Below, in pieces: positions 1 through 4,910 of a stretch of 5,730 bases of DNA; position 1 is the stretch's first letter, and each line of letters starts with the position of its first letter. This stretch comes from Candidatus Latescibacterota bacterium (GTDB taxonomy: Bacteria; Krumholzibacteriota; Krumholzibacteriia; WVZY01; JAKEHA01). Below the pieces are notes generated by a model that worked only from the letters and a program-made list of their open reading frames with translations, did not search any database and was not told the origin of the DNA. The stretch covers positions 1 through 5,730 of the forward strand of contig JAKEHA010000235.1 in assembly GCA_022615275.1 (NCBI GenBank), in the 5' to 3' direction. The position numbers and the translations under genes were made by a program.

Positions 1-168
1 ACGCTCGGGCTGGTGCGGTTGCGGGTGAAGAAGGCCGTCGACAGCCTCGACACCGTCTTGAGCCGTCTGTTCGACAAGCTCGAGTACGAGAACGAGGACT
101 TGAAGCAGTTCGACGCCGGCTTCACCGAAGAGCTGAATAAAGAGATCGATTCGCTGTTCAAAGACTAA
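1..168 (+). CDS. mglB: MglB, roadblock/LC7-domain GTPase-activating protein (3' end only)
   Basis: This is the last 55 codons of a gene that begins outside the window, read in frame 1 and ending at TAA 166-168. The visible protein opens with TLGLVRLRVKKAVDSL, which matches the final strand and helix of Myxococcus MglB (there SLGLVRLRIKKASDEL). It continues into a charged, helix-prone tail ending in LNKEIDSLFKD. In the known system MglB is a homodimeric roadblock protein that acts as GAP for the small GTPase MglA and sits at the opposite cell pole, setting front-rear polarity of gliding and type IV pilus motility. The tail is where family members vary most; the Myxococcus C-terminal helix contacts MglA. 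mglA follows 24 bases downstream on the same strand, the usual mglBA operon order, which strongly supports the call. The N-terminal part and the promoter cannot be seen. Confidence 0.9.
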   Translation, partial: TLGLVRLRVKKAVDSLDTVLSRLFDKLEYENEDLKQFDAGFTEELNKEIDSLFKD

Positions 169-192
169 GCACCGAGGCGGGGGCACGCCGGC

Positions 193-777
193 ATGTCTCT
201 CATCAACTATTCGTCGCGCGAAATCAACTGCAAGATCGTTTACTACGGTCCCGGGTTGTGCGGCAAGACGACGAACATCCAGTACGTCTACAACAAGGTC
301 GACCCTTCGACCAAGGGTAAGCTCATCACCCTGGCGACCGAGATGGACCGCACGCTGTTCTTCGATTTCCTTCCCCTCGAACTCGGGCAGGTGAAGGGTT
401 TCAAGACCCGTTTCCATCTGTACACCGTGCCCGGGCAGGTCTACTACGACGCCTCGCGCAAGCTCATCCTGCGCGGTGTCGACGGCATCGTGTTCGTGGC
501 CGACTCCCAGTCGGCGCGCTACGACGCCAACATCGAGAGCCTCTACAACCTCCACGAGAACCTGGAGGAGTACAAGCTCAAGCTCGACGACGTCCCCTTC
601 GTGCTCCAGTACAACAAGCGCGACATGGACAACATCATCCCGATGGAAGAGATGGAGCAGGAGCTGAACCCGGAGAAGTTCCCCAGCTTTCCGGCGGTCG
701 CGGTCAAGGGCGACGGCGTCTTCGACACGCTCAAGTGTGTCGCCAAGGGCGTCCTGAAGAAGCTCTCAAACAACTAG
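193..777 (+). CDS. mglA: MglA, Ras-like small GTPase controlling cell polarity and motility
   Basis: The protein has 194 residues, close to the 195 of Myxococcus MglA, and is collinear with it throughout. The P-loop GPGLCGKTT lies at 19-27, with Lys25 and Thr26 for phosphate and Mg. The switch region ATEMDRT (48-54) carries Arg53, the intrinsic arginine finger of this family. The G3 motif is TVPGQ (78-82): Thr78 replaces the usual Asp, an MglA hallmark, and Gln82 is kept. NKRD (141-144) is the guanine-recognition motif. GTP-bound MglA marks the leading pole and recruits motility machinery; MglB stimulates hydrolysis. The ATG start at 193 gives an N-terminus (MSLINYSSREINCK) matching the family exactly, and a purine-rich stretch GAGGCGGGGG (174-183) can serve as ribosome site. 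It probably shares mglB's transcript. The stop lies only 6 bases from the stop of the convergent lyase remnant, with no clear hairpin terminator between them. Confidence 0.96.
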   Translation: MSLINYSSREINCKIVYYGPGLCGKTTNIQYVYNKVDPSTKGKLITLATEMDRTLFFDFLPLELGQVKGFKTRFHLYTVPGQVYYDASRKLILRGVDGIVFVADSQSARYDANIESLYNLHENLEEYKLKLDDVPFVLQYNKRDMDNIIPMEEMEQELNPEKFPSFPAVAVKGDGVFDTLKCVAKGVLKKLSNN

Positions 778-783
778 CCCCGG

Positions 784-1278
784 CTAAATTTCCTCGAAGC
801 GCGCCGTGAACGGAAAGTCGCTGTCGGGGTCGTGCGCCTCGTCGATGATCACGTCGACGAACTTCCCGCCCGCCAGCTCCTGGTGCACCTTGGTGGTGGT
901 GAAGTACATGTTGCCCGGCACCGTCTGGCCCTCGCGGATGTACAACTGGCTCAAGATGTGCTCGGCCGCGCGTCCCTGGTGGGTGGGAATCCGGTGCTTG
1001 TACCCGTAGAAGCGCCGCACCGCGCTCTCCAGACGATAGAAGTTCATCGATCCGGCATAGGCTTCGTCGCCCTTGAGCAGCCCCGCCCACTGCGTGTCGC
1101 TCATGGCCGAAGTTCCGGAGTCGGTGAGGAGGTCGATGTACACGAATTGGCTGGGGAGCAGGAAGGTGTTGAAGCCGGCCTCGGCGATGGCGCGCTCGCG
1201 CTCCGGGCGCGTGGTCATGCGCAGATGCTCGACCATCTTCACTTTCCAGGGCTCGGCCCAGGAGCGTCGGTTTTGCAT
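784..1278 (-). pseudogene. Tryptophanase/tyrosine phenol-lyase gene with a large in-frame internal deletion
   Basis: The open frame encodes 164 residues; intact beta-eliminating lyases of this family have about 456. Residues 7-157 follow the N-terminal third of tyrosine phenol-lyase and Symbiobacterium-type tryptophanase without gaps: YIDLLTDSGTSAMSDTQWAG (47-66), GDEAYAGS with catalytic-type Tyr74, the PLP-phosphate loop THQGR (99-103), NMYFTTT (123-129) and VDVIIDEAHD (141-150). After DSDFPF (152-157) it jumps to TARFEEI (158-164) and stops. In full-length enzymes FTARF plus a few residues is the extreme C-terminus, so about 295 middle residues are missing, including the Schiff-base lysine and most of the large domain. 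The product cannot be a normal PLP lyase. ATG 1276-1278 is preceded by GAGGA (1285-1289) at 6-base spacing and by a strong promoter. Tryptophanase and tyrosine phenol-lyase cannot be told apart from this part. It may be a decaying gene, a new small protein or an assembly collapse. Confidence 0.85.
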
Positions 1279-1347
1279 GGAATGTCCTCGAGTTGAAATG
1301 GCGATTCGAACCGGCTGGCTTGCCGGCGAAACGTGCGGCTTAAGGCG

Positions 1348-1376
1348 ATTAGACGCCAGCGCGCGCGGGCAGTCAA
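1348..1376 (-). promoter_or_regulatory. Sigma-70-type promoter of the lyase remnant
   Basis: On the minus strand TTGACT (complement of 1371-1376) is followed after exactly 17 bases by TCTAAT (complement of 1348-1353). Each box matches the sigma-70 consensus at five of six positions. Transcription would start near 1341, giving a leader of about 60 bases with the GAGGA ribosome site near its end. No leader peptide of the tnaC kind fits in this leader. Confidence 0.65.
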
Positions 1377-1408
1377 GAAGGTGTTTGGACCGCGCGTGGG
1401 CGCGGCGG

Positions 1409-1855
1409 TCACTTCTTTTCAGCGCTCGGCGCGTGGGACTTGGAAATGAGGAAGTAACCGCCCGCGAGCGACAAGATGAGTGCCCCCATCCCGACCAGCT
1501 GCGCCCCGTCGACGTCCGTGAAGTCGACTTGAATGACGTGGCGTCCCACCGCGATCAGGCTCACGATCATGATCACTTCCAAACGAACCTTGTGCTCCCG
1601 GAAGTAGACCTTGAGGGTCTCGATCAACTCGAGGCCCAGGACGACGACCAGCACGCCGCCGAAGACGCGCTGCATCCGGATGTGCAGATCGTCGGCGGTG
1701 CGAACTTCGGCCCAGCTGGCAGGGAGCCGCTGGTACATGAGCGTGAACAGGTGGGCGGTGGCGACGGTGATGGCCACGACCAGGAAGAGCTGGAGTATGC
1801 CGACGATGACTTGCTCGAACTTCTCGAGAACGCGGTTACCGATGGACGGGCGCAA
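1409..1855 (-). CDS. PsiE-family phosphate-starvation-inducible membrane protein
   Basis: The protein has 148 residues with four predicted membrane helices at about 16-38, 65-84, 91-110 and 117-138, a short N-terminal cytoplasmic-type segment and a charged end (SAEKK). The spacing of helices and the run LELIETLKVYFREHKVRLEV (75-94), followed by SLIAVGRHVIQVD, fit the PsiE family (E. coli PsiE has 136 residues and the same four-helix plan). PsiE is an inner-membrane protein of unknown biochemical role, induced by phosphate starvation in E. coli. The start is TTG at 1853-1855, chosen because a very strong ribosome site, AAGAGGAGGT (complement of 1861-1870), lies 5 bases away. The gene sits 57 bases after secreted gene A and 130 bases before the lyase remnant, all on one strand. 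I see no clear Pho box, so phosphate control is only a family-based guess. Confidence 0.82.
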   Translation of the reverse strand: MRPSIGNRVLEKFEQVIVGILQLFLVVAITVATAHLFTLMYQRLPASWAEVRTADDLHIRMQRVFGGVLVVVLGLELIETLKVYFREHKVRLEVIMIVSLIAVGRHVIQVDFTDVDGAQLVGMGALILSLAGGYFLISKSHAPSAEKK

Positions 1856-1860
1856 CGCGA

Positions 1861-1880
1861 ACCTCCTCTTGGTCGAGGAG
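1861..1880 (-). promoter_or_regulatory. Ribosome-site-sequestering hairpin before the PsiE-family gene
   Basis: On the minus strand CTCCTC (complement of 1875-1880) and GAGGAG (complement of 1863-1868) form a perfect 6-bp stem with loop GACCAA. Two G-U pairs can extend it. The 3' arm is the core of the Shine-Dalgarno sequence of the TTG-started gene, so the 5' arm is a natural anti-Shine-Dalgarno. Folding would hide the ribosome site. Confidence 0.45.
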
Positions 1881-1908
1881 ACTAGCGCGAAGGTCGCGGG
1901 GAACGCAA
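1879..1908 (-). promoter_or_regulatory. Possible promoter of the PsiE-family gene
   Basis: Minus-strand TTGCGT (complement of 1903-1908) and TAGTCT (complement of 1879-1884) are separated by 18 bases. The -10 lies in CTAGTCT, the same heptamer that forms the -10 region of gene B's promoter. The -35 box is only moderate. The start site would fall near 1872, inside the loop of the hairpin, giving a leader of about 17 bases that holds the ribosome site but lacks the anti-Shine-Dalgarno arm. Confidence 0.35.
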
Positions 1909-1912
1909 GCGG

Positions 1913-2623
1913 CTATCGGTAGAGCGCCTTGACCGCGCCCCACGTGGTAGAGGTGACGGGAACGGGACCGTCGATGTCGACGACGCCGTCGACGCGTATG
2001 ACGTAGCCGAGCGACTGCAAAGGCGCGGGCACTTCGGCTTCCATCTCGCACCTCCCGTGCCCAGCCAACCCGTCTTCGTCGTTGCTCACCCGATCGAACC
2101 ACAGTCCTCCCACGAAGTGAAAGAACACATCGATGTCGGCGACGTCGTCGAGCATCGGGCACAGTTCGTGGGGGTCGTCGTCGAAAACGAAGGTGTACGA
2201 AACGAGGCCGAGGAGCACGACGTCGCCGTCGCGGAACGTAGCCAGATCGGTGAATACGGCGTCGGGCGTGGTATCGAGGTATACGGTGAAGTTGCCGTCG
2301 TCGAACCGGCCGCAGTCGCCGCCGCCGGTGCAGGGCGGACCGTCGCAGACGTCGGCGCTGACGCACCGCGCGCACTCGAACACGTACGTCAGCTCGTACG
2401 ATCCGGGCAGCGCGATGTCGTCGAAGGGGCGGCCCAGTGCGGATACGCGCCCCGCCATGATCAACGGGGCACCGATGGCGTGGTGCATCTGCCACGGAAA
2501 CGGAGGCGGCGGGCCGATGCCGTAACCCGCCTCGAGGGTCAACGCGGCGGGGAACAGGGCGTCGCCGTCGGAAACCGCGAACGAAAGCATGAGGACCACG
2601 AACGCGAGAACGGAGATCTTCAT
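1913..2623 (-). CDS. Secreted protein A, unknown function, paralogue of the gene at 4077-4778
   Basis: The protein has 236 residues. Residues 1-22 form a Sec signal peptide (MK, hydrophobic core VLAFVVLMLSFAV, likely cut after GDA). The mature part is acidic and strand-rich with no catalytic signature I know. It shares an ordered series of blocks with protein B: FPAALTLEAGYGIGPP (24-39), PFDD (67-70), YELTYVFE (76-83), VYLDTTPDA (114-122), FRDG (130-133), GGLWFDRVS (172-180), LGY (205-207) and the terminal TTWGAVKALYR (226-236). A differs by a cysteine-rich stretch with five Cys between 84 and 104, plus C155 and C192, suggesting disulphides outside the cytoplasm. ATG 2621-2623 is preceded by GGGAGG (complement of 2630-2635) at 6-base spacing and by a good promoter. 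Family name and role are unknown to me; export and paralogy are well supported. Confidence 0.8.
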   Translation of the reverse strand: MKISVLAFVVLMLSFAVSDGDALFPAALTLEAGYGIGPPPPFPWQMHHAIGAPLIMAGRVSALGRPFDDIALPGSYELTYVFECARCVSADVCDGPPCTGGGDCGRFDDGNFTVYLDTTPDAVFTDLATFRDGDVVLLGLVSYTFVFDDDPHELCPMLDDVADIDVFFHFVGGLWFDRVSNDEDGLAGHGRCEMEAEVPAPLQSLGYVIRVDGVVDIDGPVPVTSTTWGAVKALYR

Positions 2624-2648
2624 TGCGGGCCTCCCGGGCGATGCAGCA

Positions 2649-2678
2649 ATGATAAGCCCGCCCTTGACGGAACGTCAA
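2649..2678 (-). promoter_or_regulatory. Sigma-70-type promoter of secreted gene A
   Basis: Minus-strand TTGACG (complement of 2673-2678) lies 18 bases before TATCAT (complement of 2649-2654), a five-of-six match for the -35 and a good -10. Transcription would start near 2642, giving a leader of about 18 bases that contains the GGGAGG ribosome site. The -35 hexamer is one arm of the palindrome at 2664-2678. Confidence 0.6.
2664..2678. promoter_or_regulatory. Operator-like palindrome in the divergent intergenic region
   Basis: TTGACGGAACGTCAA is a perfect inverted repeat of 6-bp arms around GAA. It covers the -35 box of gene A's promoter and lies about 46 bases before the start codon of the divergent decarboxylase. 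A dimeric regulator bound here could act on both genes. It could equally be a chance by-product of the -35 sequence TTGACG. Confidence 0.35.
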
Positions 2679-2693
2679 TAGATGTCCCTCGCG

Positions 2694-2711
2694 CGCGAGC
2701 GTGCGCTCGCG
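2694..2711. repeat. GC-rich perfect inverted repeat just before the decarboxylase start
   Basis: CGCGAGC (2694-2700) and its exact complement GCTCGCG (2705-2711) flank the loop GTGC. The 7-bp stem abuts the TACCAT hexamer at 2713-2718. If transcribed it would make a stable hairpin just before the start codon; as DNA it could be a protein-binding site. There is no T tract, so it is not an intrinsic terminator. Confidence 0.4.
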
Positions 2712-2712
2712 G

Positions 2713-2718
2713 TACCAT
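2713..2718 (+). promoter_or_regulatory. Possible -10 element for a leaderless decarboxylase mRNA
   Basis: TACCAT ends 6 bases before ATG 2725, which would place the transcription start at or next to the A of the start codon. No recognisable -35 box is present at the proper distance, where the 7-bp inverted repeat lies instead. The absence of any Shine-Dalgarno sequence before this gene agrees with leaderless translation, but this is a weak single-hexamer match. Confidence 0.3.
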
Positions 2719-2724
2719 CCGCGC

Positions 2725-4062
2725 ATGTCGTTCGACTCCGACGAGCTCCGCCTCTTCGACGAGGCGCTCGCGCACCTGCGCGCCGGCTTCGACGGGCTGC
2801 CCCCCGCGGACGCGAGTGTGGACTACGCCCGCCTTCGCGAGGCCCTCATGGCCGCCGCCGAGCGCATGCGCGACAACTTCCCCTATCACCATCCACTCTA
2901 TGTCGGGCAGATGCTGAAGCCCCCGCACCCCGTCGCGCGGTTGGCGTACCAGCTCGCGATGCACGTCAATCCCAACAACCACGCCCTCGACGGTGGCCGC
3001 GCCAGCTCCGCGATGGAGAAGGAAGCGGTCGCGGACATCGCGCGCATGGTGGGATGGGAGACGCACCTCGGGCATTTGTGCGGGGGTGGGACGGTCGCGA
3101 ACTTCGAGGCGTTGTGGGTGGCGCGCGAGCTGGCGCCGAGGAAGGCGGTCGCGGCTTCGGCGCAGGCGCACTACACGCACGCGCGCTGGTCCGGTGTGCT
3201 CAGCGTTCCGTTCGTGTCGATCGACGTCGATGCGCACGGGCGCATGGACGTCAACGCGCTACTGCGCACGCTCGAACGCGGTGACGTCGGCACGGTGGTG
3301 GCCACCCTGGGTACGACCGCCGCCGGTGCGGTCGACCCGCTGCCGGAGATTCTCGCGCTAGCGCGCGAGTACCACGCGCGCGTCCACGTCGACGCCGCCT
3401 ACGGAGGCTACTTCGCGCTCGCGGGCAATCTCGAGCCGGCGACGCGGGCCGCGTTCGACGCCATGCGCGACGCGGATTCGATCGTCATCGACCCCCACAA
3501 GCACGGGCTGCAACCGTACGGGTGCGGGTGCGTCCTGTATCGCGATCCTTCGGTCGGGCGCTTCTATCGCCACGACTCACCCTACACCTATTTCACCTCG
3601 AACGAGCTGCACTTGGGAGAGATATCGCTCGAGTGCTCGCGTCCCGGTGCGTCGGCGGTGGCACTATGGACCACGATGCGCATGCTTCCGTTGGAACGCG
3701 GGGGCGAGTTCGCGCGCGGGCTGGAACGCGGCCGTGAGGCCGCGCTCGAACTCTGCGTGGCCCTTCGCGACGATGGTCGCTTCGCGCCGCTGTTTCCCCC
3801 CGAACTGGATATCGTGGTGTGGGTGGTCCGTGCGCAGACCGCGAGCCAAGCCTCGGCGCGCGCACGCGAGGCCTTCGACGCGGCGGCGCGCCGCGACCTT
3901 CACCTCGCCCTGGCCACGTTTCCGCGCACGATGGCGGAACCATGCGGCGCGGTGCAGGAGTGGGATAGCAGCGAGGTCGTGTGTCTGCGCGCGTGCGTGA
4001 TGAAACCGGAGCACCGCGAGTGGATACCGGAGATCGTCAAGCGCCTGTGCGCGTCGCTTTAG
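2725..4062 (+). CDS. Group II pyridoxal-phosphate-dependent amino-acid decarboxylase
   Basis: From ATG 2725 the protein has 445 residues, slightly short of the usual 450-490. Motifs appear in family order: NPNNHALDGG (82-91), the phosphate-binding CGGGTVANFEAL (119-130), His149 in AQAHYTH (the cofactor-stacking histidine), GTTAAGAVDPL (196-206), HVDAAYGGYF (221-230) with Asp223 for the pyridine nitrogen, and DPHKHG (257-261) with Lys259 as the Schiff-base lysine. These define the aromatic-amino-acid/glutamate decarboxylase group, which releases CO2 from an L-amino acid to give an amine. The substrate (Tyr, Trp, Glu, diaminobutyrate or other) cannot be read from the motifs. Both this ATG and an in-frame GTG at 2701 lack a ribosome site; ATG is preferred because TACCAT stands 6 bases before it, as for a leaderless transcript. 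It diverges from gene A and ends 14 bases from the convergent stop of gene B. Confidence 0.88.
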   Translation: MSFDSDELRLFDEALAHLRAGFDGLPPADASVDYARLREALMAAAERMRDNFPYHHPLYVGQMLKPPHPVARLAYQLAMHVNPNNHALDGGRASSAMEKEAVADIARMVGWETHLGHLCGGGTVANFEALWVARELAPRKAVAASAQAHYTHARWSGVLSVPFVSIDVDAHGRMDVNALLRTLERGDVGTVVATLGTTAAGAVDPLPEILALAREYHARVHVDAAYGGYFALAGNLEPATRAAFDAMRDADSIVIDPHKHGLQPYGCGCVLYRDPSVGRFYRHDSPYTYFTSNELHLGEISLECSRPGASAVALWTTMRMLPLERGGEFARGLERGREAALELCVALRDDGRFAPLFPPELDIVVWVVRAQTASQASARAREAFDAAARRDLHLALATFPRTMAEPCGAVQEWDSSEVVCLRACVMKPEHREWIPEIVKRLCASL

Positions 4063-4076
4063 ATCCGCCCGGGTAT

Positions 4077-4778
4077 TCAACGATAGAGCGCTTTGATTCG
4101 CCCCCACGTGGTGGGCACGACCGCGGTCGGGACGAGGATATCGACGCGGCTGGTCGATTGGCCGATGTATCCGAGCGCCGCGATGCTCGCGGGGACGTCG
4201 CCGCGAAACTCCCCGAGATTACCAGCCGTGAATCCCACGCCCTCGCGGCTGACGCGCGAGAACCACGCGCCGCCGGTGAACGCCATCACGGCGCGCTGCA
4301 CGTAGCGAATCCCGTTGATGCAGTGTTCCTCCGTGAACAACTGCAGCGGGTGCGCCGTCGCGACCAACACCAGCGTGCCGTCGCGAAACGAGGCCGGGTC
4401 GGCGAGATCGGCGTCGGGCGTGGTGTCCAAGTAGACGCGAACCGAGCCGAGATCGAAGATGGCGATGTCGGTGGTCGAGCAGATCAAGTCTTCGCCGTGG
4501 ACCGACCACACGCACGCGTACTGCTCGAAGACGTAGGTCAGTTCGTAGGGCGGTGGCGGGAGCAGGTCGTCGAAGGGCGCGTTGGCCTCGGATACCGACC
4601 CGAAGATCCACAGCGAGTCTTCGAGGTTGGGGAGATTGATCCACGGGATCCACTGCGGGGGACCGGTGGCGTAACCGGTATCCAAGACGAGGGCGGAGGG
4701 GTAATCAGCGGCTGCCGGGCGCGCCGTTACGAAGACGAGTCCGGCCGTCAGCGCGGAGCAGAGCAGGATTCGAATCAC
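4077..4778 (-). CDS. Secreted protein B, unknown function, paralogue of the gene at 1913-2623
   Basis: The protein has 233 residues. A Sec signal peptide spans 1-24 (hydrophobic core then ARPAAA, cut before DYPSAL). The mature part repeats protein A's blocks at nearly the same places: YPSALVLDTGYATGPP (26-41), PFDD (68-71), YELTYVFE (78-85), VYLDTTPDA (115-123), FRDG (131-134), GGAWFSRVS (169-177), LGY (202-204) and TTWGRIKALYR (223-233). It lacks A's cysteine cluster, keeping C89, C100 and C153 after signal removal. The start is GTG at 4776-4778, supported by GGAGG (complement of 4784-4788) 5 bases away and by the signal peptide that begins there. A long open frame on the opposite strand is an antisense shadow. 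The gene has its own promoter with a perfect -35. Function is unknown; an exported structural or binding protein is the cautious reading. Confidence 0.8.
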   Translation of the reverse strand: MIRILLCSALTAGLVFVTARPAAADYPSALVLDTGYATGPPQWIPWINLPNLEDSLWIFGSVSEANAPFDDLLPPPPYELTYVFEQYACVWSVHGEDLICSTTDIAIFDLGSVRVYLDTTPDADLADPASFRDGTLVLVATAHPLQLFTEEHCINGIRYVQRAVMAFTGGAWFSRVSREGVGFTAGNLGEFRGDVPASIAALGYIGQSTSRVDILVPTAVVPTTWGRIKALYR

Positions 4779-4795
4779 GACGGCCTCCGCGAACG

Positions 4796-4824
4796 AGACT
4801 AGTCCGACGCGGGACGCGTGTCAA
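4796..4824 (-). promoter_or_regulatory. Sigma-70-type promoter of secreted gene B
   Basis: Minus-strand TTGACA (complement of 4819-4824), a perfect -35 consensus, is followed after 17 bases by TAGTCT (complement of 4796-4801). The start site would be near 4789, giving a leader of about 11 bases containing the GGAGG ribosome site. The tandem repeats at 4847-4894 lie about 58-105 bases upstream of that start. Confidence 0.6.
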
Positions 4825-4846
4825 CGGATTGCCTCCGCGTTGTAAA

Positions 4847-4894
4847 CGCCCATTAGAAATGTCCGGTTTTCCGCCCGTTAGAAATGTCCGGTTT
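4847..4894. repeat. Two tandem direct repeats with a 25-bp period
   Basis: A 23-base unit occurs at 4847-4869 and 4872-4894 with one difference (A at 4852, G at 4877). Both copies contain TTAGAAATGTCCGGTTT exactly. They lie between the stop codon of the edge gene (4911) and the promoter of gene B. They could be tandem binding sites upstream of that promoter, or the end of a lost insertion sequence: some IS families carry repeated terminal sequences of this style, and the motif looks familiar to me from transposon ends, but I cannot verify that. No transposase remnant is visible beside them. Confidence 0.75.
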
Positions 4895-4910
4895 CTACTG
4901 GGGCCTCCGG

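Noticed and set aside
774..790. Bidirectional intrinsic terminator between mglA and the lyase remnant
   Set aside because: TAGCC and GGCTA are complementary but only 2 bases apart and no T tract follows, so a functional hairpin is unlikely.
1279..1345. A tnaC-like leader peptide controlling the lyase gene
   Set aside because: The predicted leader is only about 60 bases and holds no start codon followed by a short Trp-containing frame.
1073..1885. Long plus-strand open frame (270 codons) across the lyase remnant and the PsiE-family gene
   Set aside because: It is antisense to two recognisable genes, spans their intergenic promoter, and its protein is low-complexity with no family features.
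1886..1898. Hairpin CGCGA-AGG-TCGCG after gene A as a terminator
   Set aside because: The stem is only 5 bp and has no T tract on either strand.
1836..2726. Minus-strand 296-codon open frame overlapping gene A in another frame
   Set aside because: It is arginine-rich GC-driven translation typical of a shadow frame, with no conserved blocks.
2057..2917. Plus-strand open frame (286 codons) antisense to secreted gene A
   Set aside because: Gene A has a signal peptide, ribosome site, promoter and a paralogue. The antisense protein has none of these and runs into the decarboxylase in another frame.
3981..4802. Plus-strand open frame (273 codons) antisense to gene B
   Set aside because: Gene B is supported by signal peptide, ribosome site, promoter and paralogy to A; the antisense frame starts inside the decarboxylase and has no signature.
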